NCBI RefSeq assembly: GCF_051192575.1
Contig: NZ_JBPJSQ010000006.1
Location: forward strand, 310,001-374,000
Direction of reading: 5' to 3'
Source: Aestuariimicrobium soli
GTDB lineage: Bacteria > Actinomycetota > Actinomycetes > Propionibacteriales > Propionibacteriaceae
DNA length: 64,000 nucleotides
A model generated the notes under the pieces. The model saw nothing but the letters and a program-made list of their open reading frames with translations. It searched no databases and had not been told where the DNA came from. The number at the start of each line of letters is the position of its first letter. Positions within the stretch are counted from its first letter, which is position 1. A program made the position numbers and the translations under genes. Positions 33,398 to 42,143 of this stretch are shown one piece after another.

Positions 33398-35470
33398 GTG
33401 ACCGCACCGAAGAACCCCCTGCTGACCCCGTCGACGCTGCCGTTCCAGCTGCCCGACTACGCCACCCTCACCACCGACCAGTACCGCGAGGGGGTCGAGG
33501 TCGGCATGCGCGAGCAACTGGCGGCCCTCGAGCTGATCGCCACCGACGAGTCGCCCGCGACCGTCGAGAACGTGCTCGAGGCCTGGGAGCGCTCCGGCGC
33601 CACGCTCGAGCGCAGCATCAACGCGTTCTGGGTCGCCCGCTCGGCCGACACCACGCCCGAGCGCGACGCGCTGATGGCCGAGTTCTCGCCGAAGTTGGCC
33701 GCCCACTCCGACACCATCGCGCTCGATGCCCGCCTGCACCGACGCCTGCAGGCCCTGCGTCAGCGGGCCGATGCCGGTGAGGTCACGCTCGACGAGCAGG
33801 CCGACTGGCTGCTCACCGAACGCCTGCGCGACTACGACCGCAACGGCATCGGGCTGCCCGCCGACCAGCAGGGCCGGCTCAAGGACCTCAACTCCGAGCT
33901 GGCCGGCCTGTCGACCACCTTCGACACGCTGCTCACCGCCGGACGCAACGCCGCCGCAGTGCACGTCACCAACGCGGACGAGCTGGCCGGTCTCGCCGCC
34001 GACGAGGTGCAGGCCCTGGCCGAGAACGCCGCCGCCCGCGGACTCGACGGCTGGCTGATCCCGATCGTCAACACCTCGGGACAGCCGGTGCTCGACTCGC
34101 TCGAGAACCGCGACCTGCGGCGCCGGGTGTACGAGGCATCGGTCGGGCGCAACCTGTCCGGCGATCACGACTCCCGCGAGACGCTCGTGCGCATCGCCCG
34201 CCTGCGGGCCGAGCGGGCCGTGCTGCTGGGCAAGCCGAACCACGCCGCGTGGGCGCACGAGATCACCTGCGCGGGCTCGACCGAGGCCGTCAACGACATC
34301 CTCGGACGACTCACCCCCGGCGTGGTGGCGCTCGTCGAGAAGGAGGCAGCGATCTTGCAGGCCCGCCTGCACGAGGACGATCCCGCCGCCACCCTGGAGC
34401 CGTGGGACTGGCAGTTCTACGCCACCCGGGAGGCGGCATCGTCCGCATTCGACACCGACCAACTCAAGCCCTACCTGGAGTTCGAGCGGGTGCTGGTCGA
34501 GGGCGTGTTCGCGGCGGCGACGGCGCTGTACGGGATCACGTTCGTCGAGCACCCCGAGCTGGTGGGCTACACCGATCAGGCGCGGGTGTTCGAGGTGCTG
34601 GAGGCCGACGGGTCCCGGCTCGGCGCGGTGGTGATCGACCCGTACACGCGGCCCACCAAGCAGGGCGGCGCGTGGATGACCTCGATCGTCGACCAGTCGG
34701 AGCTGCTCGGCGACCTGCCGGTGGTGACCAACACGTGCAACGTGCCGCCGCCGGCGCAGGGCTCGCCGAGCCTGATGAGCTGGGACAACGTGATCACGCT
34801 CTTCCACGAGTTCGGTCACGACCTGCACGGGCTACTGTCGGACGTGCGCTACCCATCGCGGTCGGGCACCAACGTGCCGCGTGACTTCGTGGAGTTCCCC
34901 AGCCAGGTCAACGAGATCTGGGCGTGGGAGCCCTCGCTGATCGCCCGCTACGCGCGCCACCACGAGACCGGCGAACCGGTGCCGGCGGAGTGGATCGAGG
35001 CCTTGGTGGCGAACCGGCAGGAGTCGGGTCGTGACACCTTCGAGCTGCTCGCCGCGATGCTGCTCGACCAGGCGTGGCACCAGGCTTGCGCGGACGAGCT
35101 GCCGGAGTCCGGTGAGGGGGTCGAGGCCTTCGAGCGGGCCGCGTTGGAGCGGGCCGGCGCCCTCTCGCCGCTGGTGCCGCCGCGCTACCGCTCGTCCTAC
35201 TTCAGTCACATCTTCGCCAGCGGGTACGCGGCGGGCTACTACTCGTACCTGTGGAGCGAGGTCATGGACGCCGACACCGTCGCCTGGTTCCGCGAGCAGG
35301 GCGATGCCGACAACCCCGGCGGCATGACCCGGGAGGCGGGCGAGCGGTTCCGCCGCGAGCTGCTCGGCCGCGGCGGGTCGATCGACGCGAAGGAGTCGTA
35401 CCGCCGCTTCCGGGGTCGTGATCCCGAGGTCGGGCCGCTGCTGGCGCGGTTGGGGCTCGGCGAGGCCTGA
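33398..35470 (+). CDS. M3-family zinc metallopeptidase (oligopeptidase / dipeptidyl carboxypeptidase)
   Basis: A 690-residue cytoplasmic enzyme that hydrolyses oligopeptides. The zinc site is LFHEFGHDLHGLL (H470, E471, H474), and the third ligand is likely in FVEFPSQVNEIWAWEP. This pattern and length match the Dcp/OpdA group. GTG at 33398 follows GAGAGGCCCTC. It lies nine bases after the S9 peptidase gene and converges on the glycerophosphodiesterase gene. Confidence 0.94.
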   Translation: MTAPKNPLLTPSTLPFQLPDYATLTTDQYREGVEVGMREQLAALELIATDESPATVENVLEAWERSGATLERSINAFWVARSADTTPERDALMAEFSPKLAAHSDTIALDARLHRRLQALRQRADAGEVTLDEQADWLLTERLRDYDRNGIGLPADQQGRLKDLNSELAGLSTTFDTLLTAGRNAAAVHVTNADELAGLAADEVQALAENAAARGLDGWLIPIVNTSGQPVLDSLENRDLRRRVYEASVGRNLSGDHDSRETLVRIARLRAERAVLLGKPNHAAWAHEITCAGSTEAVNDILGRLTPGVVALVEKEAAILQARLHEDDPAATLEPWDWQFYATREAASSAFDTDQLKPYLEFERVLVEGVFAAATALYGITFVEHPELVGYTDQARVFEVLEADGSRLGAVVIDPYTRPTKQGGAWMTSIVDQSELLGDLPVVTNTCNVPPPAQGSPSLMSWDNVITLFHEFGHDLHGLLSDVRYPSRSGTNVPRDFVEFPSQVNEIWAWEPSLIARYARHHETGEPVPAEWIEALVANRQESGRDTFELLAAMLLDQAWHQACADELPESGEGVEAFERAALERAGALSPLVPPRYRSSYFSHIFASGYAAGYYSYLWSEVMDADTVAWFREQGDADNPGGMTREAGERFRRELLGRGGSIDAKESYRRFRGRDPEVGPLLARLGLGEA

Positions 35471-35485
35471 GCTTCGGGCGGGGGC

Positions 35486-36208
35486 TCAGCCGCGCAGGGC
35501 GACCGCCACGTCGGGGTGGTTGGTGATGAGGGCGTCGACCTGGTCGCGCATCATCATCGCCATCTCGCCGGACTCGTTGACCGTCCAGACATTCACCTGC
35601 AGGCCGGCGGCGTGCGCCTGGGGAACGTAGTCGGCGTTGTGCACGACCAATTGGTAGTGCGGGTGCAGGGCCTTCGCTCCCAGACCGGCGGCGTAGGTCC
35701 ACGGCTCGACCAGCATGTCCTGGTGCAGCACGCCGACGGGCACCGGCGTACCGGCGGCGATGACGTCGCGCACCGAGTAGTGATTGAACGAGGAGTAGAT
35801 CACCTGACCGGCCAGGTTGAGGCTGGTCACCAGGGCATCGAGCTTCGCGGGCAGTTCGGCGTAGGGCTCGATGTTGTTCTTCAGTTCGACGTTGACGACC
35901 TTGTCGGTGCCGATGACGAGTTCGAGCACCTCGCGCAGGGTGGGAATGGTGCAGTTCGCGTAACCATCGCGGCCCGCCGAGAAGTCCATCGCCTTGAGTT
36001 CCTCGAGGGTGAGGTCGACGACTCGTCCCTCACCCTTGGCGGTGCGGTCGACGGTCTCGTCATGAATGACGACGATCTCGCCGTCCTTGCTGAGGTGCAC
36101 GTCGAGCTCGAAGCCGTCCGCTCCTTGCTCGAGGGCCAGTTCGAAGGCCGGAAGGGTGTTCTCGGGGGCGTAGGCGCTGGCGCCACGGTGGGCGAGGATC
36201 TTCGTCAT
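35486..36208 (-). CDS. Glycerophosphodiester phosphodiesterase
   Basis: A 240-residue TIM-barrel enzyme hydrolysing glycerophosphodiesters to glycerol-3-phosphate and an alcohol. Catalytic motifs: ILAHRGASAYAPENTLPAF (HRG and ENT), FELDVHLSKDGEIVVIHDETVDRT (ExD and HD), VNVELKNN, and VNVWTVNESGEM. There is no signal peptide, so it is probably cytoplasmic. TAGCGT lies 7 nt before the ATG, indicating a leaderless start. Confidence 0.93.
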   Translation of the reverse strand: MTKILAHRGASAYAPENTLPAFELALEQGADGFELDVHLSKDGEIVVIHDETVDRTAKGEGRVVDLTLEELKAMDFSAGRDGYANCTIPTLREVLELVIGTDKVVNVELKNNIEPYAELPAKLDALVTSLNLAGQVIYSSFNHYSVRDVIAAGTPVPVGVLHQDMLVEPWTYAAGLGAKALHPHYQLVVHNADYVPQAHAAGLQVNVWTVNESGEMAMMMRDQVDALITNHPDVAVALRG

Positions 36209-36245
36209 GCCCCCGACGCTACCGAGCCTCGGGGCCGTGGAGGCC

Positions 36246-36464
36246 TCAGCCCGGGAAGGAGCGCTGCTGCGGTTGGTGCATCGTGGAGGTGTGGCCCTCC
36301 CGAGGCAACTGCTGCGGATCGACCACGGTGTTCGGGTCGCCGTAGGTCAGCGGCTGGTCCTTGCGGTTGACCAACCACACGACCAGGGCCACGACGCCGA
36401 TGAGCACCGCCAACCCCACCAGTGCCACGAGCAGGAGCACCACGATTCCCACGACTGAACTCAT
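36246..36464 (-). CDS. Small single-pass membrane protein
   Basis: This 72-residue protein has one long hydrophobic segment (about residues 4-33, VVGIVVLLLVALVGLAVLIG and on) and a hydrophilic C-terminal tail rich in Gln and Pro. The ATG follows GGAGTCGAG. An in-frame GTG 21 bases upstream is less likely. No family recognised. Confidence 0.6.
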   Translation of the reverse strand: MSSVVGIVVLLLVALVGLAVLIGVVALVVWLVNRKDQPLTYGDPNTVVDPQQLPREGHTSTMHQPQQRSFPG

Positions 36465-36561
36465 CTCGACTCCTTCGTCCCCCACCCATCGTGGGCTGAC
36501 TCCATCGTAGGCATCCGGCGGGTCGCTTCTCGCCTCCCGCGGGCGGGTTGTGGAGGTGTTG

Positions 36562-36652
36562 GGGTCTCGACACGGTCGCAGGCGACCTACTCGACCGACG
36601 AAACCCAGGAATCGATGATCGAGTAGAAGCGAGGAACGAGCGACGTGCCGGG
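36562..36652. repeat. Imperfect palindromic element, likely dispersed repeat
   Basis: The stretch GGTCTCGACACGGTCGC ... CCTACTCGACCGACG ... GATGATCGAGTAG ... GAACGAGCGACGTG is an interrupted inverted repeat (TACTCGACC against GATCGAGTA). The style, with TCTCGACACG and CGAGGAACGAGCGACG at the ends, resembles dispersed intergenic palindromes common in high-GC actinobacteria. It fills most of the 366-base gap before the tRNA-Arg terminator. I see no gene in that gap. Confidence 0.4.
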
Positions 36653-36797
36653 ATCACAACCGACCCAACGAGGAGGTGGAGCAATGTGATTCATCCCACA
36701 TTTCCCGCGCCAAACCGGCTCTCGTCAGGGGTTTCATACTGAACGGCCATTCACCACCCACCACCGGCCGGAGCCCCGGTCGACCCCGCACAACACG

Positions 36798-36828
36798 AAG
36801 GCCCCGCAGATCACTCTGCGGGGCCAGC
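36798..36828 (-). terminator. Hairpin terminator after tRNA-Arg
   Basis: GGCCCCGCAGA and TCTGCGGGGCC form a perfect 11-bp stem with a four-base loop (36800-36825), just past the tRNA 3' end. On the minus strand it is followed by TTCGTGTTG, a weak T-rich tail. Confidence 0.7.
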
Positions 36829-36830
36829 TG

Positions 36831-36903
36831 CGCGCTCGGAGGGACTCGAACCCCCAACCTTCTGATCCGTAGTCAGATGCTCTATCCATTGAGCCACGAG
36901 CGC
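36831..36903 (-). tRNA. tRNA-Arg (anticodon ACG)
   Basis: The cloverleaf is complete on the minus strand: acceptor GCGCTCG/CGAGCGC, D arm GCTCAATGGATAGAGC, anticodon stem TCTGA/TCAGA with loop CTACGGA (ACG at 34-36), and T arm GGGGGTTCGAGTCCC. The 3' CCA is not encoded. The length is 73 nt. Confidence 0.95.
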
Positions 36904-37055
36904 TTCACCCTCAGCCCGGATAACTCCGGAACATCGTGGGCAGTCCCCCACTCTAGACCAGCGCCGACGATGACACCAAACTGAACCCCGGGAACGCTCG
37001 GCCAGCCGATTCGCGCGGGAGTCAGCGGCGACTTAGCGTGAGGCCAGACAGCTGT

Positions 37056-37071
37056 TGTACACCGTCGTACA
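37056..37071. promoter_or_regulatory. Inverted repeat before pckG (possible operator)
   Basis: TGTAC, six bases, GTACA is centred 20 bases before the pckG start and immediately upstream of the AGGAGAAA ribosome site. In the 5' leader it could bind a repressor. Confidence 0.4.
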
Positions 37072-37083
37072 GGAGAAACGTCC

Positions 37084-38967
37084 ATGACGCTCACCGACCG
37101 TCCCCACGCCCACCTCACCCCCGATCCGGCCACCCCCGATCCGGCCAGTACCCTCGAGGGCCTCCCCGTCACCGGCACCCTGCCCCAGCACCCCGGCGTG
37201 ATCGCCTGGCTGCGCGAGGTCGCCTTCCTCACCCAGCCCGAGGCCATCCACGTCTGCGACGGCTCCCAGGAAGAGGCCGACCGCCTCGCCGACCAGTTGG
37301 TGCGGGCCGGCACGCTCGTCCGACTGAACCCCGAGCGACGACCGCACTCGTACCTCGCGCGCACCGACCCGGGCGACGTGGCCCGGGTCGAGCAGTCCAC
37401 CTACATCTGCTCGGTCGACGAGGGGGACGCTGGCCCGACCAACAACTGGGTCGACCCCGACGAGATGAAGCAGACCCTGCTGCCGTTGTTCCGCGGCTGC
37501 ATGCGCGGGCGCATCCTGTACGTGATGCCGTTCTGCATGGGCCCGCTCACCCCCGAGGCGAAGTTCGGTGTCGAGATCACCGACTCCCCCTACGTCGTGC
37601 TCTCGATGCGCGTCATGACCCGCATGGGCGCCGCCGTCCAGACGGTGCTCGACACACCCCGCCGCGACGGGAGTCACCCGCCCTTCGTCGACTGCCTGCA
37701 CTCCGTCGGCGCCCCGCTCGCGCCCGGTCAGGCCGACGTGCCCTGGCCCTGCAACCCGACCAAGTACATCGTCCACTTCCCCGAGGAACGCAGCATCGTC
37801 AGCTTCGGTTCCGGCTACGGCGGCAACTCGCTGCTCGGCAAGAAGTGCTTCGCGCTGCGCATCGCCTCGGCCATGGCCCGGGACGAGGGCTGGCTCGCCG
37901 AGCACATGCTGGTCATCCGGCTCACCGACCGCGAGGGCAGGGCGCACCATGCCGTCGCCGCCTTCCCGTCGGCGTGCGGCAAGACCAACCTCGCCATGCT
38001 CGAGCCGACCCTGCCCGGGTGGCGCGTCGAGACCCTCGGCGACGACATCGCCTGGCTGCGCTGGGACGACCAGGGCCGCCTGCGGGCCGTCAATCCCGAG
38101 CTCGGATTCTTCGGCGTCGCTCCCGGCACGGGCGAGTCGACCAATCCGGTGGCCATGCGCACGTTGGCGGCCGGCAACACCGTCTTCACCAACGTCGCCC
38201 TCACCGACGACGGCGACGTCTGGTGGGAGGGCCACTCGCCGGCACCCGAGCACGCCATCGACTGGCTCGGTGCCGACTGGACCCCACGTTCCGCGGCCAA
38301 GGCCGCCCACCCCAACAGCCGCTTCTGCACCCCCCTGACGCAGTGCCCGACCCTGCACCCCGACTGGGACGATCCGGCTGGCGTGCCGATCGACCTGATC
38401 ATTTTCGGCGGACGACGCGGCTCCACGGTGCCGCTGGTGAGCGAGGCGCGTGACTGGGCCCACGGGGTGTTCCTGGGTGCCACCCTGTCGTCGGAGACCA
38501 CCGCCGCGGCGGCCGGCCAGGTGGGGGTGCTGCGCCGCGATCCGATGGCGATGCTGCCCTTCATCGGCTACCACGTGGGCGACTACTTCGCCCACTGGCT
38601 GGCCCAGGACTCCCCCGGCAGGAAGCTGCCGCGCATCTTCCACGTGAACTGGTTCCGCCGCAACGACGACGGCTTCCTGTGGCCGGGCTTCAGCGAGAAC
38701 TCCCGCGTGCTGGCCTGGATGGTGGCCCGCCTGCAGGGCACCGCGTCGGCCGTCGAGACCCCGATCGGCAACGTGCCGACCCCCGAGGCCCTCGACCTGT
38801 CGGGGCTCGATCTCCCGCCGCACCAGGTGGCCGAGGCGTTGGCCGTCGACCCGGACGAATGGCGTGCCGAGGTGCCGCGGGTGCGCGAATGGCTCGCCTC
38901 GCTGGGCGAGCGCGTGCCCGCCGAACTGCACCGGCAGGTCGACGAGCTGGAGCGACGCCTGGGCTGA
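37084..38967 (+). CDS. pckG: Phosphoenolpyruvate carboxykinase (GTP)
   Basis: A 627-residue cytoplasmic gluconeogenic enzyme interconverting oxaloacetate + GTP and PEP + GDP + CO2. The P-loop and conserved cysteine are in FPSACGKTNLAML (from residue 294). SRGFGSGYGG-type substrate segment appears as SFGSGYGGNSLLGKKC, with HVNWFRRNDDGFLWPGF near the C-terminus for guanine binding. The length is normal for the GTP class. An AGGAGAAA ribosome site lies 6 bases before the ATG. A strong terminator follows. Confidence 0.97.
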   Translation: MTLTDRPHAHLTPDPATPDPASTLEGLPVTGTLPQHPGVIAWLREVAFLTQPEAIHVCDGSQEEADRLADQLVRAGTLVRLNPERRPHSYLARTDPGDVARVEQSTYICSVDEGDAGPTNNWVDPDEMKQTLLPLFRGCMRGRILYVMPFCMGPLTPEAKFGVEITDSPYVVLSMRVMTRMGAAVQTVLDTPRRDGSHPPFVDCLHSVGAPLAPGQADVPWPCNPTKYIVHFPEERSIVSFGSGYGGNSLLGKKCFALRIASAMARDEGWLAEHMLVIRLTDREGRAHHAVAAFPSACGKTNLAMLEPTLPGWRVETLGDDIAWLRWDDQGRLRAVNPELGFFGVAPGTGESTNPVAMRTLAAGNTVFTNVALTDDGDVWWEGHSPAPEHAIDWLGADWTPRSAAKAAHPNSRFCTPLTQCPTLHPDWDDPAGVPIDLIIFGGRRGSTVPLVSEARDWAHGVFLGATLSSETTAAAAGQVGVLRRDPMAMLPFIGYHVGDYFAHWLAQDSPGRKLPRIFHVNWFRRNDDGFLWPGFSENSRVLAWMVARLQGTASAVETPIGNVPTPEALDLSGLDLPPHQVAEALAVDPDEWRAEVPRVREWLASLGERVPAELHRQVDELERRLG

Positions 38968-38978
38968 CAATTGGCGAA

Positions 38979-39024
38979 CAAAAACACCACCCCCGGCCAG
39001 ACCTGACCGGGGGTGGTGTTCGTT
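38979..39024. terminator. Bidirectional hairpin terminator between pckG and tRNA-Ser
   Basis: AACACCACCCCCGG (38983-38996) pairs perfectly with CCGGGGGTGGTGTT (39007-39020), a 14-bp stem, with A-run before and T-containing sequence after. It can end pckG on the plus strand and the tRNA on the minus strand. Confidence 0.85.
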
Positions 39025-39028
39025 GCTG

Positions 39029-39117
39029 CGGAGGCGGCGGGATTTGAACCCGCGTGTGGCTTGTGACCACTCCCGCTTAGCAGGCGGGCGCCATAGACCT
39101 GACTAGGCGACGCCTCC
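39029..39117 (-). tRNA. tRNA-Ser (anticodon GCT)
   Basis: A minus-strand 89-nt class II tRNA: acceptor GGAGGCG/CGCCTCC, anticodon stem CCCGC/GCGGG with loop CTGCTAA (GCT), long variable arm, and T arm GCGGGTTCAAATCCCGC. CCA is not encoded. Confidence 0.95.
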
Positions 39118-39249
39118 TCCTGACACCGACCCGAGGGTGGCATCGACGGCTCAGACTATCCGACGCCCGCGCGGGCTGCCAACGCGGCAACCCTCAACCT
39201 CGCGTGAACGGTCGTGGCATCGGCCATGGGCCTGCTGTGAGTGCGTGCC

Positions 39250-39255
39250 TATGAT
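39250..39255 (+). promoter_or_regulatory. -10 box TATGAT upstream of the LCP gene
   Basis: TATGAT, close to the actinobacterial -10 consensus, lies 79 bases before the LCP start, giving a leader of about 70 bases with a GGGAGGA ribosome site (39321-39327). No clear -35 is seen. The rest of the 216-base gap after the tRNA shows nothing further. Confidence 0.4.
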
Positions 39256-39333
39256 GGCCAGCGACACGCCCGCGACCGCAGATGCGTCGGGCAACAGAGC
39301 CGTCAACCTCGGGCAACCCAGGGAGGAACAGGG

Positions 39334-41364
39334 ATGAGCGACGACACGTCGGGGTCACCCGACTCGTCCGACCTGCCCGACGACCTCTTCCGCGGGGGGT
39401 CCGGGAAGGGCCACGAACGGTGGCAGCGACCGCAGTCGAACTTCGGCGACGAGTTGACCGACGACACCCTGTTCCGCCGCAATCGCCGCCGCGCCGCGCA
39501 CGACGACGGCTACCCGCAGGCCCAGATCACCACGAATGAGCCCGCCGCTGCCTACGTGCCCAAGCGGGTCGGCGCCGCACCCGCCCCCATCGCGGACGAG
39601 GACGCGACCGCCGTTCGTCCCGCCGTCACGCAGGCGACCTCGGCCCAGGCAGACAGCCGGGCGAGCGCGGCCGCCGATCTCGGGGTCGCGGCCACCCCCG
39701 AGCCGGACGACGGCACCCCCCGGCACGCGGCCGCCGGAGATTTCCACCGCCACCACCCGTTCACGCGCTCGCTGCTCAAGACCTTGGCGTCGGCGATCAT
39801 CCCCGGGCTGGGGTTGATCCGCTCCAGGGCCCGCTGGTTGGGGGTCGGCATCACCGCCGTCGTGGTGCTCTCGTTGATCGCCCTCGGCGGCTGGGCGCTG
39901 TCCGATCCGGTGGCCGCCGCTGCGACCGCGGTCAAGCCGGCGGTGCTTCGTCCGCTGTCGGTCGCGCTGGTGGTGATCGCCCTGGTGTGGGTGATCGTCA
40001 TCGTCGGCACCCACCTGATCACCCGACCCCCGCAGCGCACCCGGGCGCAGGCGATCGTCGGCGCCCTGGTGGTGGGCGGCTTGAGCTTCGCGATCGCCGC
40101 CCCGATGGCCGTGGCCAGCCGCTACAGCGCCACCCAGGCCGGGCTGGTCGATGGGGTCTTCCAGGCGGGTGACAAGAAGAAGTCGCAGACTCGTCCGACG
40201 ATCGACACCCAGGGCAAGCCGGCCGACGTGTGGGCCAACAAGCCGCGGTTGAACATTCTGCTGGTCGGTCTCGACAACAACAACGCCCGCAACTACGAAG
40301 ACAACAACGTGCGCTCCGACACCATGATGGTGGCCTCGATCGACACGGCCACCGGCAACATGGTGATCACCCAGATCCCCCGCAACATGGCCCGAGTGCC
40401 GTTCCCCAGCGGCTCGGAGCTGGCCAAGCGCTACCCGCAGGGCTTCTACAACGGCAGCGACGCCAACGACGCCAACTTCTTCGCGAACGCGATCTGGGGG
40501 CAGGTTCCCGCCGCCCATCCCGACCTGTTCACCAACACCGACTACAAGGGAGCGGACGCCCTCAAGATGGGCATGGAGGGCGCCCTCGGCCTGAAGATCG
40601 ACTACTTCGTCGCCCTCAACATCGACGGCCTGGTGGCGCTGATCAATGCGATGGGTGGAGTGCGGCTCAACGTGAACCAGCGCATCCCGATCGGCGGTGA
40701 CGACGTGCGGGCCCCGTCGGGCTACATCGAGCCGGGCGAGAACAAGCTGCTCAACGGGTACTACGCCATGTGGTACGCCCGGGCGCGGCACGGGCTCGAC
40801 GGTGGCGACTACTCCCGCATGGGTCGCCAGACCTGCGTGATCAAGGGTGTGCTCGACCAGGCCGACGCCGCCACCATGTTGACCCGCTACGAGGCGGTGG
40901 CGAAGGCGTCCGAGAAGATGGTCGAGACCGACATCCCGCAGGATCTGCTGCCAGCCCTGCTCGAACTGGCCGTGCGCGTGCAGAAGGGCAGGCAGGCGCG
41001 CGTGCTGTTCGTGCACCAGAAGGACGGGTTCATCACCTACGACCCCGACTACGCGATGATGCGAGCCCGGGTGGCCGCCGCCATCAAGGCCGTCGACACT
41101 CAGCCCTCGGGAACGCCGGGAGCGACCTCGTCCGCCTCGAGCACCACCGGAAGCACCGGCGGCAGCACGGCAGGCGGAGCCACCAGCCAGCCCGGCAGCG
41201 ACCCGACCTCGACCGATCCGACCGGCGAGTCGAGTGTGCCCACCGACGGCACCTCGGGGTCGGCGGGTGGATCGGCCACCCCCGCGCCCGCCGAGAGCCT
41301 CGTCGACGCCTGCGCCTGGAACCCCAACGAGGCCGCCAGCGCGTCCGCCTCACCGGGTCGCTGA
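39334..41364 (+). CDS. LytR-CpsA-Psr family cell-envelope glycopolymer transferase
   Basis: A 676-residue envelope protein. Residues 1-150 are cytoplasmic, charged and variable. Three hydrophobic segments follow at about 166-190, 208-228 and 240-262. The extracellular LCP domain (about 300-560) has LNILLVGLDNNNARN, RSDTMMVASID, ITQIPRNMARV and the arginine motif YARARHGLDGGDYSRMGRQ. LCP enzymes attach glycopolymers to peptidoglycan. The last 90 residues are Ser/Thr/Gly-rich (wall-spanning tail). The ATG has a GGGAGGA site; longer in-frame starts lack one. Confidence 0.93.
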   Translation: MSDDTSGSPDSSDLPDDLFRGGSGKGHERWQRPQSNFGDELTDDTLFRRNRRRAAHDDGYPQAQITTNEPAAAYVPKRVGAAPAPIADEDATAVRPAVTQATSAQADSRASAAADLGVAATPEPDDGTPRHAAAGDFHRHHPFTRSLLKTLASAIIPGLGLIRSRARWLGVGITAVVVLSLIALGGWALSDPVAAAATAVKPAVLRPLSVALVVIALVWVIVIVGTHLITRPPQRTRAQAIVGALVVGGLSFAIAAPMAVASRYSATQAGLVDGVFQAGDKKKSQTRPTIDTQGKPADVWANKPRLNILLVGLDNNNARNYEDNNVRSDTMMVASIDTATGNMVITQIPRNMARVPFPSGSELAKRYPQGFYNGSDANDANFFANAIWGQVPAAHPDLFTNTDYKGADALKMGMEGALGLKIDYFVALNIDGLVALINAMGGVRLNVNQRIPIGGDDVRAPSGYIEPGENKLLNGYYAMWYARARHGLDGGDYSRMGRQTCVIKGVLDQADAATMLTRYEAVAKASEKMVETDIPQDLLPALLELAVRVQKGRQARVLFVHQKDGFITYDPDYAMMRARVAAAIKAVDTQPSGTPGATSSASSTTGSTGGSTAGGATSQPGSDPTSTDPTGESSVPTDGTSGSAGGSATPAPAESLVDACAWNPNEAASASASPGR

Positions 41365-41373
41365 GCCGAAGCG

Positions 41374-41480
41374 ATCCAGAACGGTCCTCTGGGGGGGAAT
41401 GTTGTCGAAAAGGACGACATTCGGGCTGGGGGCACCGTTTTGGATCGGGCGGTGCTGGAGACATCACCCCCCCAGGCGCC
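41374..41480. repeat. Nested inverted repeats between convergent genes
   Basis: Three overlapping dyads lie here: GATCCAGAACGGT with ACCGTTTTGGATC, GAATGTTGTC with GACGACATTC around GAAAAG, and CTGGGGGGG with CCCCCCCAG. They can form alternative stems and lie between the convergent LCP and membrane-protein genes, so may serve as a bidirectional terminator or a dispersed element. GATCCAGAACGG also occurs at 62896. Confidence 0.5.
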
Positions 41481-41492
41481 CCCGGACGACGC

Positions 41493-41942
41493 TCAGCCGA
41501 AGTGGGTGTATCCCCGGTCGGCGTCCAACCGCTCCACTATCTCGGCCTGCAGCCCCTGCATCTGCGGATCGGCCCCGCCCAGCGGCGACCAGATGTGCAC
41601 CCGCTCGACCTCGCCGTGGCTGATCACCAGGTGTGAACCGTCCTGCGAGGTACCCACCTTGGTGACCTCGTCCCAGCGGCCGCTGCGGTCGGCCTTCGGG
41701 CCGAGCACGCGGTAGCCGTCCTCGTCCAACTGCACGCGCACCACGTTGGTCCGGCTGGCGATCCAGGCCGACACCACCAGCACCAGGGCGGCCGCCAGCA
41801 GCACGCCCCCGACCACGGTGACCACCAGCGAGGGCCCGGCGAGTTGACCGACGACCACCCCGGCGGCGCCGACGACGCTCATCACGGCCGCGACCACGAA
41901 GGCGCGGATCGCCGGACGGGGGCGGAGCACGTAGTCGGCCAC
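41493..41942 (-). CDS. Two-helix membrane protein with PH-like C-terminal domain
   Basis: This 149-residue protein has two transmembrane segments (about 13-35 and 42-64) and a soluble C-terminal domain of beta-strand character (VVRVQLDEDGYRVLGPKADR, WDEVTKVGTSQDGSHLVISH, VHIWSPLGGADPQMQGLQAE). This layout is like the PH-like proteins common in actinobacterial membranes. The GTG at 41942 follows AGGGAGAG, a strong ribosome site. The function is unknown. Confidence 0.75.
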   Translation of the reverse strand: MADYVLRPRPAIRAFVVAAVMSVVGAAGVVVGQLAGPSLVVTVVGGVLLAAALVLVVSAWIASRTNVVRVQLDEDGYRVLGPKADRSGRWDEVTKVGTSQDGSHLVISHGEVERVHIWSPLGGADPQMQGLQAEIVERLDADRGYTHFG

Positions 41943-41984
41943 GGGTCTCTCCCTACGTTGGGAACGCTGCACGGATACCACCAG

Positions 41985-42067
41985 CGGCGAGGGTGGGATT
42001 CGAACCCACGGAGGTTGCCCTCGGCCGCTTTCAAGGCGGCTGCACTCGTCCACTATGCGACCTCGCC
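41985..42067 (-). tRNA. tRNA-Ser (anticodon TGA)
   Basis: A minus-strand class II tRNA: acceptor GGCGAGG/CCTCGCC, anticodon stem GCCGC/GCGGC with loop CTTGAAA (TGA), variable arm CGAGGGCAACCTC and T arm GTGGGTTCGAATCCCAC. CCA is not encoded. Confidence 0.93.
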
Positions 42068-42143
42068 CGAGCGAGAATCCCCGCTCAGGCCGTCATCCTA
42101 GCGGCGGCTGCGCCCCGAGGTCGCTCGTGGCAGGCTGGCGGTC

